From Sapria himalayana (taxonomy: Eukaryota; Streptophyta; Magnoliopsida; Malpighiales; Rafflesiaceae), in NCBI GenBank assembly GCA_029783825.1, contig JAREIK010010382.1, positions 1 to 64,000 of the forward strand: DNA of 64,000 bases, read 5' to 3'. Of this stretch, positions 1 to 12,607 are shown piece by piece. A program made the translations under genes and the position numbers. The notes under the pieces were generated by a model that saw nothing but the letters and a program-made list of their open reading frames with translations, did not search any database and was not told where the DNA came from. The stretch's first letter is position 1. Each line of letters starts with the position of its first letter.

Positions 1-1672
1 TTACTTCTATTTCATTTCCTAACTTCCTTGATTATAAATCTCATCTTCTTTCTTTCTTGGTGTGTGGCAGGCATTTAGGTTAGTTATGGATTTTTTTTAT
101 GCTTTGATTCTCAAAAACACAAAATTGCAAAGTTAATGTATATTTTATTGTTCTTGTGCTCCAAAAAATGTTTTTGGTTTTCAATAAGTAGTTGAAGAGG
201 TAAATTTTATTTGCTCTTTGCTTCTTCCATGATCAATTTGTGGTTGGCCATCCATTCAGGCATATGGTATGATGGGAAGGTAAAAATAAAATAACTAGTA
301 AAAACTCATATTTCAAAAATTTTATTTTTGAAATAAATTCTTCATTTTTGAAATAAAAAGATAAACAATAAATCTTTCATTCTTGATCTAATCAACTTAA
401 TTTTCTTGCGACCTCAAATTAATTGTCTTATTTCATTGTTTCGTACTATATATATATATAATTTACATATGTATATAAATTTTAGCATTTGGTTCTTATT
501 GTTGATTTATACACTCACATATAAATTTTATAATATTTTTAACTCATTCTACTTTAACTTAATAATCCATACAAGCAATAAACTAGTGAAAAACTAGTAT
601 TTCAAAAGTTTATTTTTATCTCATTAATTAAGGTACTAAAATATAAATATTTTCTAAATTATTTAAAACATATTACTAATATTGCATTTAGATATAAGTG
701 TATTGCAAAATATATTAGTGTATACAAATAAAATAAATATATTAAATCCTATAATATTTTTAAAAATTTAATAATAAAATATTACTACCCAAACATATTT
801 ACTTATGTGATATTCCTGATTATACTATATTTGAAATTACATATAATATATTGATAGCTAACACATAATAAATATTATGTTATGTTAAATTCTAATATTA
901 TTTGATAAGTATAATTTTTTAGACTATTGACTCAAACAAGCAATAAAATTTTTATTGTTTTTATAAGAATTCATATATTTTATAGAATTTTTAGCCTTCT
1001 TCTTTCTAGGAATATTAATGAAGAATTGATGAGATTTTAGCCTCCTTCTTTCAAATTTATGGATCTAAAATTAAATCTTGTCTTTACGTTTGCATATTTG
1101 CCATGCTTTTCCTAAATTGGTTGTATGTCTAGGAGATTGTTGAATATTTCATGCCTCCTAAAGGTATATATTCTCTAGGGTTTCTAAATGAGATTTTTTT
1201 GGTTATTAGTTTAGTTTTTTTTTAATTTGTTTTTCTATCTGGTTTTTTCTTTGAACCCCATGCTTTTATATTATGTTAGATACATTAATTATAGTTGTAA
1301 GATATAACACCTTGAAAGCCTTATTGATAAGCCTATATATGAATTTTAGTGGCCTTTTGTATTTTTATGAACATCTTGGCTATTATTTGAACATTTTGTA
1401 GGTAGCTAGATTGTCTCATCCCTAGATTGCCAATTATTGCTGAGGTGCTGATCGGCAAGTACTATTAATGCCAATTGGTCTTTAAATACACTATTTCTAG
1501 GTTTGATTTTTTTGTACTAGGAATGCTAATTTTTTGTAATAAGAATGCCAAGGAATCTATATTTCCCTTGTTTGATTATTTATGACCCTAAAGTGAGATG
1601 ATGATCGGTACTTACTTATTTTCATTGTATATTAATCAACTGAGTAATTAGGTTACATTTTAGGACATGTAA
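1..1672. other. AT-rich non-coding flank
   Basis: No coding similarity is recognised in this stretch. It is very AT-rich, with short hairpin-forming tracts such as the ATTTCAAAAAT / ATTTTTGAAAT pair near 310-336. A diverged direct repeat of about 35 bp lies at roughly 292-330 and 582-618; both copies start near ACTAGT and run into ATTTCAAAA. The stretch just upstream of 1673 may hold the 5' end of CACTA-1, but I could not identify a CACTA terminus. Confidence 0.5.
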
Positions 1673-2035
1673 ATGAGTTCAAACAGAGAATGGATGCATT
1701 TAGGCTAACAAATAGATTGTCTAACCAATCCTTTATATCGAGAGTCAACGAAATTGGTTCAATTTGCACTTAGTCTACCAGAATGCAGTGATGGTAATCA
1801 CATTAGATGTCCATGTAATAAGAAGAAGTGCCAGAACAGAATTTTGTTGAGGTTAACAAGGCAAGGTTCCCATCTTTATAAATATGGTTTTGTCCCTAAT
1901 TATCGTGTGTGGTACTTGCATGGTGAGACCAAATCATCTATATATGGGGAGGAGGCATTATATAATGTGAATGCCACTAACCTTCATGCAATAACAATAT
2001 TATTGAATCATCGACATATTTGTTCAAATGGTTAA
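1673..2035 (+). pseudogene. CACTA-1 transposase, transposase-associated domain (broken)
   Basis: This is the N-terminal transposase-associated domain (PF13963-like) of a TNP2-type CACTA transposase, thought to help bind DNA. The likely start is the ATG at 1673, giving MSSNREWMHLG, followed by an in-frame TAA at 1706-1708. The frame then continues through a Leu/Phe-rich helix to the metal-binding-like motif RCPCNKKKCQNR and the sequence HLYKYGFVPNYRVWYLHGE, which are family hallmarks. The frame ends at 2035. Downstream, a shifted frame gives VNDAAGPQFNANIVEE and SPNPTAQNFYDKLNAA, typical of the linker before the catalytic core. The premature stop shows this is a pseudogene. Confidence 0.85.
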
Positions 2036-2506
2036 TGATGCAGCTGGTCCACAATTTAATGCTAATATTGTTGAGGAATCTCCAAACCCAACTGCACAAA
2101 ATTTTTATGACAAGCTTAATGCTGCAAACCAAGAAGTATGACGTAATTGTCAAACACACTCATAGTTATCAGCCATTTCTCGAATGCTTCACATCAAGTC
2201 AGAGAATCGATTGTCTGAACGGTACTATGATGCTGTGTTAGTTTATTAAGGAGTTGTTGCTGGATGATAATGTTATAAATGATAGTTTCTATGAAACCAA
2301 TAAGCTTATCAAGGAAATTGGGTTGCCAGTCTATAAAATTCATACTTGGCTGAATGACTGTATGATTTATTAGGGTGATGACTCGAAATTAAATCAATTC
2401 AAATTTTGTGACCATGTTCGCTATCTACCACAAGTATTACTAGACAAAAGCTGTGCCATATAAGAAAATGAATTATTTTCTACTAACACCAAGACTTCGA
2501 CATTTA
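2036..2506 (+). pseudogene. CACTA-1 transposase, linker and N-terminal part of Transposase_21
   Basis: Conceptual translation across frames gives the family linker. It includes FYETNKLIKEIGLPVYKIH, then WLNDCMIY, a stop, GDDSK, and FKFCDHVR. These match the cysteine-containing segment (consensus YxKIxxCxNxCxLYxG then Cxx) that precedes the DDE-like core of plant CACTA transposases. At 2468-2506 the frame reads MNYFLLTPRLRHL, equivalent to the Phe-Pro-Leu-Ile-Pro-Arg-Leu region of the family. At least two frameshifts and two stops (for example the TAG after CMIY, near 2371) interrupt it. The coding sequence is then split by the insert at 2507-3030 and resumes in the same frame at 3036. Confidence 0.75.
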
Positions 2507-3030
2507 TGTTGTATATATAATTAATTTTTTGATAATCTGTTTGTATAACCAAATATTTTTTGTTTCTGTTTTAATATTTTCATATAAGTGCATGAAAGGA
2601 ATTATTAAAAGGCTTGGGATGTAGCAGTAGCACAATAACGGAGGTCCCGCTTCGGTTAAATGAACTGAAAGATTTTTTTTATTATAAAATGTTCGTAATT
2701 TTAATTTTGGATGGCTGTTTTTTAGACCCGGGGAACTGTTCATCATTTCTCTTTCTCTTCTCTCTGCATGATTTATCGTGACTATTCCGTGCTGCATACT
2801 ATAAGACTATATTTTGGTTGGTTTAATCTGTAATACATAAGTATTTTCTGGTGGATGTAGCATGTCGTACTGAGTGTCTAGCAAACCACATTATTTTCGG
2901 TGTTTATTTCATGTTTTTGATTTTGTCGTGGTTGGTTGCTGGATTGAATATATATATATTGCTTGTTTTCTGGTGGTTCTGTTGTTTTTATATCTTAATA
3001 TCACTACCGTGGAAGTGCAATTGCCCAACA
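2507..3030. mobile_element. 524-bp insert with TG...CA ends: candidate solo LTR
   Basis: This insert splits the transposase pseudogene. It begins TGTTG and ends CAACA, a perfect 5-bp inverted pair with the TG...CA ends of LTR retrotransposons. The flanking pentamers are ATTTA (2502-2506) and AGTTA (3031-3035), one mismatch apart, as expected for an old 5-bp target duplication. Removing the insert and one flank joins CGA CAT TTA to TAT GCT TTA and restores the transposase frame (RHL then YALEANTKSMR). No gag or pol sequence lies inside, so a solo LTR fits best. The strand is undetermined. Alternatives are an intron (the GT and AG positions do not restore the conserved residues as well) or another TE type. 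Confidence 0.6.
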
Positions 3031-3035
3031 AGTTA

Positions 3036-4020
3036 TATGCTTTAGAAGCTAACACTAAGAGTATGAGATGACACGATGATCATTTTGTAGAAGATGATGT
3101 GATGTGTCATTATTCTGATTCTCCTGCATGTAAACATTTTAATGCTATGCATCCCTCATTTGCAACTAAAAGCCTTAATGTCAGATTAGGCCTATGTACT
3201 GATGGATTTTGACCATTCGGGCAATATGAAAGTCATTATTCTCCATAGCCTATTATCCTCACTCCAGATAATCTGCCCCTAGAAATGTGTATGAAGGAAC
3301 AATACATTTTCCTAATAGTTATTGTCCTAGGCCCAAGAAATTAGAAGGACAAGTTAGATGTGTATTTACAACATTTTATATTAGAGTTAGAAACATTGTG
3401 AGAAGTTGAGTTGAAACTTATGACATATCTAGAAAGCAAAATTTTATGCTACAGATAGCTCTCTTATGGACAATTAGTGACTTTCTAGCTTACTCAATAT
3501 TGGTTGGTTGGAGTACATCTGGAAGACTAGCATGTTCGTATTGTAAGGATGAATCAGATGCCTTTACCCTACAGAAAGGAAGGAAACAAACATGATTTTA
3601 TAATAATGATAAGTTCCTTCCAATATATCATCTATTTAGAAAAAAATAAATATGCTTTTAGAAAGAATCGAACGGTAATAGATCCACCTCCAAAAATTTT
3701 CTATGGTGTTGATTTGCTAAGAGAAATTGATGCATTAGGCTTAAAAAAAGGTACTATGATTGGGACAAATGATGATAATGTTTCTGTTAGTAAATTAACT
3801 AGATGGAATAATAAGTCAATTTTTTGGGATTTACTATATTGGAGCACAAATCTCATACGACATAATTTAGATGTGATGCATATAGAGAAAAATATGTTTA
3901 AAAATATCTTTAACATAGTGATGAATGTTGAGGGAAAAAAATGACAATGCAAAGTCTTGATTAGACTTTATGGAAATATGTCATCGACCAAAATTGCATG
4001 TTGTTAATGGCAAGCTTCCA
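3036..4020 (+). pseudogene. CACTA-1 transposase, Transposase_21 core (broken)
   Basis: This is the catalytic core of the TNP2-like transposase. From 3036 the frame reads YALEANTKSMR, then TGA where the family has Trp, then HDD. It continues through HFNAMHPSFATKSLNVRLGL, PFGQYESHYS and NLPLEMCMKEQYIF, all recognisable family blocks. At 3549-3944 an open stretch of 131 codons carries PLPYRKEG, the Arg-Lys-Asn-Arg-Thr block, LLREIDALGLKK, and the signature RHNLDVMHIEKNMFKNIF. Further stops (a TGA after CTDGF near 3213, others at 3240-3420) and frame changes rule out a functional protein. The following frame (LPKACYILDKN, 4012-4045) leads into DUF4218. Confidence 0.82.
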
Positions 4021-4123
4021 AAAGCTTGTTATATATTAGACAAAAATGGTCAAAATGAGATGTGTATTTGGGTTTAGAATCTCAGATTTCTAGATGGATA
4101 TGAGGAACCATAAACTTTTTGAA

Positions 4124-4860
4124 ATGAAAAGTCACGGTTGTCATGTCTTTATGCATATGTTGATACCAATTGCATTTCGAGAACTACTTCCATCAACTGT
4201 GTGGCAAGCATTAATAGAACTTAGCTCATTTTTTAAGGAGCTTACATCAACTGTGCTTAAAATATAAGATATGTTGAGATTAGAGTCAAAAATGCCAATT
4301 ATTATTTGCAAACTAGAGCATATATTCCTTTCTAGTTTTTTTTGATTCAATGGAGCATTTGCCAATGCACATGACATATGAAGTAAGGATAGCAGGACCA
4401 GTCCAATACCGATGGATGTATCCATTTGAAAGGTATGCAAATTTATGTTTTAAAACAACATTTACTATCATCAAATCATTATATGATTTTGGTATTTATA
4501 AACTTATTGATTGGATTGCTAGGTATTTGTGGAAGTTAAAACAAAATGCAATGTATAAGGCCAAAGTGGAAGGATCAATATGCAACAAATATTTAGTCGA
4601 AGAAGCTTCAGCTTTTTGCGAGCATTATTTCTATCCAGCACTCCATACAAGACATTGAAGGATGCCACATAATGTTAAGTCCCATATTGGAGAAGGAAAT
4701 GATTTCAATGGGAACTTGTCATTATTCACCCATCTCGGTTGACCTTTTGGAAGACATATAATATGAATGCTAAGTAAAGAAGAGATTAATATTTCACATC
4801 ATTATGTCTTGCTGAACTACATTGAAGTTAAACCTTATATTGAGTATGCATCTTAACTCA
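4124..4860 (+). pseudogene. CACTA-1 transposase, DUF4218 domain with a 90-bp intron
   Basis: DUF4218 (PF13960-like) follows the catalytic core in plant CACTA transposases. The reading starts MKSHGCHVFMHMLIPIAFRE, then WQALIELSSFFKEL, with a stop near 4265. After a frame change it gives MEHLPMHMTYEVRIAGPVQY and RWMYPFER. A GT-AG intron at 4433-4522 (donor GTATGC, acceptor GCTAG) would join FER to YLWKLKQNAMYKAKVEGSIC. The intron is supported because CACTA-2 has one of the same length at the same codon phase. After NKYLVEEASAFCEHYF the frame breaks near 4658. Remnants such as HYVLLNYIEVKPYIEY extend to about 4850. Confidence 0.8.
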
Positions 4861-5043
4861 GCTATTGCAATAATGTTGTAATTTTATAATTCAACTAATG
4901 AGTGTTCTATTAATAGAATATTCTTTACTATGTTATGAAAAAATGTGCCATAATTAATGATGCAACTGTTTATGCTAGACTCGATGATTTTTTTCTAGTT
5001 TGGTTCAAGACATGCATAAGTTCTTTATTATTTTAGTTAGTTA

Positions 5044-5690
5044 ATGGTAACATGTTTTTTAACACACACTTATTTACATACATATGACAATGCTGAAAAC
5101 ATATATCTTAAAGCTCTAGCAGAAGGACTGCAAATAGTTGACTATTATAATGGATGTGGTGTGAATGGTTTTTATTTTCTCAAACTTCAACGGGGAACTT
5201 CTAGTTTTTCAAATAATAGTTGTGTGTGCGTTAAAGGTACTAATTACATGATTGATGAAACTGGCTACTATGGTCAAATGCAAGAAGTCATAAAATTAGA
5301 GTACCCAGGATGGCCCATTAAGAATATTATTTTATTTAAGTATGATAGTTTTGACATTACACCAAATGTCAGGATGAGGATCAATAAGCAATACAAATTT
5401 GTTTTAGCAATGCAAGCACAACAAGTGTATTATTGCACATATGTAAGCTTAAAACATGATATTGGGTCTTGGTGGGCTATTTGTAAAATCAAAGCTAGAT
5501 GAATGATTGAGATGCTTGCAGAGCTAGAAATTACCCCACAAGATCCATTTCAACGGGAAACAAATGATGTTGAAGAATATAGTTTACTGGTAAACAATGA
5601 AACTATTTTGCTTAATGATCCAATAGGTGAAATGTTAAATATCGATGTATCTAAAACACTTTTTCATGAAGATGAAGAAGAAGAATAAGA
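5044..5690 (+). pseudogene. CACTA-1 transposase, DUF4216 and acidic C-terminus
   Basis: This is the C-terminal DUF4216 domain (PF13952-like). The open frame at 5044-5502 gives LKALAEGLQIVDYYNGCGVN, later DETGYYGQMQEVIKLEYPGW, and AQQVYYCTYVSLKHDIGSWW. Those Tyr/Trp-rich blocks are typical of the family. A TGA at 5500-5502 interrupts it, and the same frame continues at 5503-5688 with an acidic tail rich in Asp and Glu (FHEDEEEE). This is the best-preserved part of CACTA-1. The tail before the second ORF is typical of the family. The molecular function of DUF4216 is not established. Confidence 0.8.
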
Positions 5691-5800
5691 ATATGATGAA
5701 GATGAAGAAAAAGAATGGAACAAATTTAAATAATGATAAAATTTAGGTTGGTAATTTGATTGTTCTATAACCATTTAATTACGAATTAAATGGTAATTTG

Positions 5801-7531
5801 ATGGGACGAGGAGTAGAATGAGGATCTGGGATAAGGGCAAGAGGACGTGGTAGGAATGTGGTTTTCTCTCCAAGTGCCCAAGTAGATTCTAAATCATTAG
5901 TAGGTTCACCTACCACACATACATCTGCACAATGTGCCATCATCCATGATATTACTAGCCCCACCTTGCATACAACAAGTGATCATGCATCATTTTCTAC
6001 ACCACCACCTGTAGAAGATTCAACACCTCAAGTAGCCTCACTACAGAGTTCAACATTATCACTACTCATTGGATCTGTCTCTCATCCTTCCATTACACTT
6101 ACTGATGTAGAGTATGTTTTCCTTTTTAAATTATTTCACTTGAATTTTTTTATGTTGACCATATTAAGTTTATGTTGATAAATTTGTATGTTTACTTGTA
6201 GGATACAAATCACAGAGAATATATCTAAAATTATTACTAATTTTTTCAAGGAGTGTTTGCATGTGATGGGTTATAATTGGAAGATGGTGCCTCATGATAT
6301 CAAAGATTTCTACTTGCAAGAGTTTCATGTATGAATTGGGTCTAAGATATATTTTATATTATTTTTCTATGTATCGATAAATAACAAATGTTGTTTCACT
6401 TTGGTCTTGAATATTTTTTTAATTGTTTTTTAATAATGCAGATAAGCTGGAATTGGAATGTGAATAAAATCAAAAAAATTACAACATTAAAAAGTTTCAC
6501 ATATCATATATAATAAAAGTATTTTTTTTATTTCACAGATTTTCATTTTTGGCATTATATCAATTGCAGAAAGATTATCAGTGGGATCCTTCACTAGATG
6601 CTCTAGTTAAGATTGCATGGCATAAAAGGGCTTCATGATGTTATAGTATTGATGTGAGTCGATAGAAAGATCATAGCGAATGACCGAGTTTCATCTCAGA
6701 GAGTATTTGGGAAGCTTAGCAACATTATTGGCACTCACCATAATTTAAGAAAAAATCTACCCAATGTTCTATGAATAGGATGAGTGAGACTGGAGGTGTG
6801 AGCATAAAACCTTCGCATCATACTGGTGGTTCCTTGTCTCATAAGTAGCATGCTAAACGTTTGGTATGTATATTGATAATTATTTTGAATTTATTTAATC
6901 TTTTTTAAATACTTGTTTTATTATATTATACTTTTAAAATTTTAGGTGGCCAAGTTAAAGCGTCCGCCTCTTCCACATTATTTCCTAGAACAAACGCATA
7001 GGAGAAAGGTATATAATCAATTTGTTCATTGGAAGTCTCAAGAGATCTATGTAAGTGCAATCTATTTAGTCAATTTGTTTGTAATTTTTGTTTATAAAAA
7101 AATTTATTACTAATGTTTATATATTTTAGGATTGTGTAGTTTCAAGGTATGAGGCTGAGACCGCAACTATAAGAGAGGATGCAACTTCATCTCAATCAGT
7201 TGATACAACTCAAATATATCTAGATAAGGTTGGGGGATTAAAGAAGAAATGAGTATATAACCTCAATCGATTCATGAATATGCTTTCAACTAGTCAACCG
7301 ATTCATGAATTTCAGACACAAGCAAAAGAAGATAGTCGAATCCTAGCTTTGGAAAAGGAGATTAATGTGGTGCATGAGCAAATGATGCAGCAATAAAGAG
7401 AGTATTTATAGACTGTTAAAATTCGTACTATGACTTTTCATGCACATATTTTAGAGCTTATTAGGGGTCTACCTATTTCATCAGCCATTGCCCCAGAGAT
7501 AGATGTACCTACTACTAAAAGATCCAACTAA
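5801..7531 (+). pseudogene. CACTA-1 second ORF, Transposase_24-like with coiled coil (broken)
   Basis: This second CACTA protein probably acts with the transposase. The ATG at 5801 starts MGRGVE, then TGA at 5819, followed in frame by an RG-rich stretch (GIRARGRGRN) and a Ser/Thr/Pro-rich low-complexity region to about 6110. Four introns fit GT-AG rules: 6112-6201, about 6329-6569, about 6854-6945, and 7051-7129. Exons give TENISKIITNFFKECLHVMG, QWDPSLDALVKIAWHKRAS, PSFISESIWEA, SETGG...HHTGGSLSHK, LKRPPLPHYFLEQTHRRK, and a C-terminal heptad-like helix (ILALEKEINVVHEQMMQQ), ending at TAA 7529-7531. That order matches Transposase_24 (Ptta/En-Spm) proteins. Several exons contain stops. CACTA-2 carries the homologous gene at 53290-55104. 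Confidence 0.75.
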
Positions 7532-7949
7532 TTGTTAAACATTTTTATTATTAAACTTTTGCACAAATGAACTATAATCTAAAATTGTGGTTGAATATGG
7601 TGTATGAAACTATTAACTATTAGTTATAAAAATGGTGTGTTGCAATTTATATTATGGTACAAGAAATTTTGAATCTAGTATAGAAAATATTTAATAATAT
7701 AGAAAATATTGGGAAAAAACAAATTTAGCAAAAATAAATGAAAATTGGAAAAAATAATTGCGATGGATTTTGCAATAGATATTCTATTGCAAATAAGTGA
7801 CTAATCCATCATAAACAAATAGAGCCAAGGCCTCAAAAATATCTGGAATATACACAAATATGTAAGCACATAGCATTTAACAAAATTATGTCTATACTAG
7901 ATTCCATACAGGCATGTATCTAAAAAACCTGTCTATCTTTTAGCTAGCA
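7532..7949. other. CACTA 3' non-coding and subterminal-like motifs
   Basis: No gene is seen here. At 7755-7815 the sequence carries GCGATGGATTTTGCAATAGA, then CTATTGCAAATAAGTGAC and AATCCATC. These are short direct and inverted GATGGA / TCCATC and TTGCAATAG / CTATTGCAA motifs of the kind found in subterminal regions of plant CACTA elements. The GATA array begins soon after, near 7950. Confidence 0.45.
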
Positions 7950-9840
7950 AATAGACAGATCGATAGATAGATTGTTAGATAGATTGATAAATAGATTCAT
8001 AGATACATTGATATACATATTGTTAAAGAGGAAGATAGATAGATTTTTACACAGGTTTAGATAGATTGATATACCAATTCATAAATATATTGATAGACAA
8101 ATTTATAGTTAGGATGATAGAAAGATTGAAAGATAGATAGACATGCAGATTAATAAATAGACAGATAGATGGATAGATAAATAGACATATTGATAGATAG
8201 GTAGATAGTCATATATATATATATAGATAGATAGAGAGATAGATAAACAAATTATTACACATAAAGATGGATACAAAAATATATAGATAGATAGATAAAT
8301 AGATAAAAAGATAAGTAGATATACATAAAGATATACAAATAGATAAATAGATAAATAGATTGAGAGAAAGATATAAATATATATGATAGATAATCAGATA
8401 GATAAATAGAAAGATAGACAAATAGATTGATAGATAAACAAACAGATAGACATATAAAATGCCAGACAAATTGATTGATGGATAAACAGAAATATAGATA
8501 GATACGTAGATAGATAGACAGATAAATAAATATATAGACAAATTGATAGATAGATTAATAGACATTTTGTAATATTGATTGATAGATAAATAGATAGATA
8601 AACAGACAAATAGATAGATATATAGATAGATAGTCAGATAGACAAATAGATAAATAGATAGATTTATAGATAAATTGTAAGATAGATAAATAGATATATA
8701 ATTACATGGATCAATAGATAGATTATTAGACCTACAAATATATATATAGATAGATTGATTGAATGAAAGATAAATAGATAGATATATAAATAGATAGATA
8801 GTTAGCTAGCTAGATAAATAGATAAATATTAAAATAAGTAGACAAAAAGATAGATAGATAGACATATACATAGACAGAAAGATCTACATATATATATATA
8901 TATATATATATAGATAGATGGACAGATTGAAGGAAAAATATATAGACAAATAGATAGACAACTAGATAAATAGATAGACAAATAGACATATAGATATATA
9001 AATAGATATATAGATAGACAAACCAATACACAAATAGATCGATAGATAAATAGAAAGATAAATAAAGAGACATATAGATAATGAAAGAGATAGAAAGATA
9101 GATATATAGATAGATAGACAGACATATAGACAAATAGATGAATAGACATAATTATATAGATAGAAAAATAGGCAGAGAGATAGATAGAAAGATAGATATA
9201 CATATAGATAAACAAACAAATAAATATACATATAGACCATTGGAAAGAAAGATAAATAGATAGAAAGAAAGATATATAGATATGTAGTCAAATAACAAAT
9301 ATATAAACCTACATATAGATAGACAAATAAATAAACATATAGAAAGATAGACATATAGACAGATATGTGGATAGATAGACAGATAGATATATAGTTAGAC
9401 AGATAAAAAGATAGATAGATAGACAGATAACCAAACAAATAGATAGACAAATAGACAAATTTATAGATAGACCAATACAAAGATATATAGATAAATAGAT
9501 ACATATACAAATTTAAATAAGTAGATAGATATATAGATAGACCGAGATAAAGATATATAATTAGATAGTTAGATAGATAGACATACATACACATAGATAA
9601 ATAGATAGATAGATAGATATACAAAAAGATAGATAGATAGATAGATAGACATATAGAAATACAAATAGATTGATAGATAGATTGATACATAGTAGATAGA
9701 CAGACATATAGATATAGATATAGATATATATATATATATATATATATGCAGATAATTAGATAGATAGATAGATATATAAATAGATAAAAAGACATTGATA
9801 GATGATAGAAAGATAGATAAATAGGTAAAAAGATAGATAG

Positions 9841-9891
<51 letters not shown>

Positions 9892-12574
9892 GACAGATAG
9901 ATAGATAAAAATATAGATAGATAGACAGCTAAGCAACTATATATACAAATAGAGAGAAAGATTAATAGATAGCTAGATATAATGATAGTTAGATAGATAG
10001 ATAGATCGACCAATAGATAAAAAGATAGACAGATAGTTAGAAAAATAGATAGATAGATAAATTTGAAAATGGATAGAAAGATAGAAAGATATATAGATAG
10101 ATAGATAAACAAACAAATAGATAGATAGATTATTATATTTATAGATAACAAATAAATAGATATATTTATAGATTGGTCATATAGTTAGATAGATTGATAA
10201 ATAGATAGAAATATAGATAGACAGATAGACATATAGATAAACAAATAGATATACATATAGATAGACAACTAGGTTTATAGATAGATAGATAAACAGATAG
10301 ATAGACAAATTGACTGATAGATATACATATAGATCGAAAGATAGTTGGAAAGTTATAAAGACACAATGATAGAAAGGTCGATAGATAGATAGATAGACAT
10401 GTATATAGATAGATAGATAGATAGATAGATAGAAAGAGGATAGATAGACATATAGTAAGATGAATAGATAGATGGATAAATAGATGGATATATAGACGGA
10501 TAAATAAACAGTTAGATAGACATATAGATAGACGAATAGACAGAATTAGACAAATAGATTGATTGGTAAATAGATAGAAAAACATATATTTAGATATATA
10601 TTCAGTTTGATTGGCAGATTAATAGATATATTGAAAGCCAGATTGATAACAAGTTTGATATATAGATTGATAGATAGATTTGTAGACAGATAGATAGATA
10701 AATAAATAGATAGATAGATTGATTGATTGATAGCTTGATTGATTGATTAACTGATAGGTAGATAGATCAATTGATTGATTGACTAATAGATAGATAGATC
10801 AATATATTGATAGAATGATAGTTAGATAGATGGATAGAAAAATAAATATACATGTTTATAGACAGATCAATAGACAAATAACATAAAGAAAGAAATAGGG
10901 ATACATAGAAAGATATATAGAGAGATAGATATACAGACATCACATAGATAGACAAATAAACAAATAGATCGATAAACATATACATAGAAAGAGATAAATA
11001 GAAATGATGATAGATTGATAGATAGATACAGAGAGAGATAGACATATAGACAGAGAGATAGATAGATACATAGATATATATATAAAGATAGATAAATATA
11101 TATATATATATATATATAGATAAAAAGATAGATAGTACGTTAAATCAATAGATAGACAAATAGACAAATAGATAGAATGATATATAGATACATGGCTAGA
11201 TATATTTATTTTTGATAGTAGATGGATAAATAGATAGTGAGAGAAACATATAGATAAATAGATTGAAAGATAGATTAATAGATAGATTGATAGACATATT
11301 CATTATTTGATAGATAGATTGATTGATAGACTGATTAATATACTTTTTGAATGATAGATAATTAGACAGATAGATAGACATAGGAATAAAAAGAAAGATA
11401 AATAGTTGGATAAATAAATTGATAGATAGATAGATTCTTTGATTGATTGATTTAAAGATAAATAAATAGAAAAATAGACAAACAGATAGATAGACAGATA
11501 AACAAAAAGATAGACAGATAGAAAAATGAATATATAGATAAAAAGATAGACAAACATATAGATAGATGACACACGAATATACAAACAAATAGATAGATAG
11601 TTAGACAGATATGATGATAGATAGATAGGCAGATCTATAAAGAGATAGACATCCAAATAGATAGACAGACAGAAAGATAGATAGATACATAGATAGAATG
11701 ACAAATATTTATATAGATAGATACATAGAAAGAAAGATGGATGCATAGACAGATAAATAGACAGACAAAATTATAGATAGATAGATAGATAAATAAATAG
11801 GTAGATAAATATATAAACTCATAGATAGACAAATAGTTAGTCTGTTAGTCATACAAATATACAATTAGATAGACAACACATAGATACCCAAAAATAAAGA
11901 GATATAGATTAATATATAGATATAGAGATAGATAGATAGATAGTTAGATAAATAGAAAGATCAACAAATAGATAGATAGACAAAGAGATAGTTAGATAGA
12001 TAGATAAATTTATTGATTGATAAATAGTTAGATAGATATAAGATAGAGAGACAAATAAATAGGTAGAAATACATTCAGATAGATAGACAGATATATAGAC
12101 AGATAGAAAGATAAATATACAAATAGATAGACAGACAAATAGATAGACATTTACATAGATAAAAAGTCGAATAGATAGACAGATAGATATATAGACAAAT
12201 TGAAAGTCAAATAAATAGATAGATTGGAAATATATAGATAGATACATAGAAAGACAGAACTATAGACATATAGACATACATAAAGAAACATAGATAGAAT
12301 GATAAATAAATAGATATATATATAAATAGATAGATAGATAGATAGGCAATTTGATAGATAGACAGATAGATTGATTGATAGATAGATTGATTTATTTATA
12401 GATATATAGATAAATATATAGACAATAGATAAACAAATTGATAGACAAATAGATAGTCAAATAGATAGATAGATAGATAGATTGACAAATCAATAGACAA
12501 ATAGATACACCGATAGTTAGATAGATAGATAGTTAGAAAGATAGATAGATAGATAGTTAGACAAAAAGATATAG

Positions 12575-12607
<33 letters not shown>

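Larger units (their letters stand above)
1673..7815 (+). mobile_element. CACTA-1: degenerate En/Spm-type DNA transposon
   Basis: The span holds, in the canonical order of plant CACTA elements, a transposase-associated N-terminal domain, the Transposase_21 core, DUF4218, DUF4216, and then a second ORF of Transposase_24 type with a C-terminal coiled coil. All are on the + strand and all carry premature stops or frameshifts, so the element is inactive. The 3' side (7740-7815) has short GATGGATTTTGCAATAGATA-like motifs typical of CACTA subterminal repeats. More such motifs appear beyond GATA array 1 (13840-14300), so the original element may have ended near 14300. Exact termini and the 3-bp target duplication were not found. 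Confidence 0.85.

Noticed and set aside
292..618. Short direct repeat (ACTAGT...ATTTCAAAA) as LTRs or target duplication of an element
   Set aside because: The copies are diverged, AT-rich and not bounded by recognisable termini.
2507..3030. Spliceosomal intron in CACTA-1
   Set aside because: GT and AG can be placed near the ends, but joining there does not recover the conserved residues. Removal with a 5-bp duplication does, and CACTA-2 has no intron at this point.
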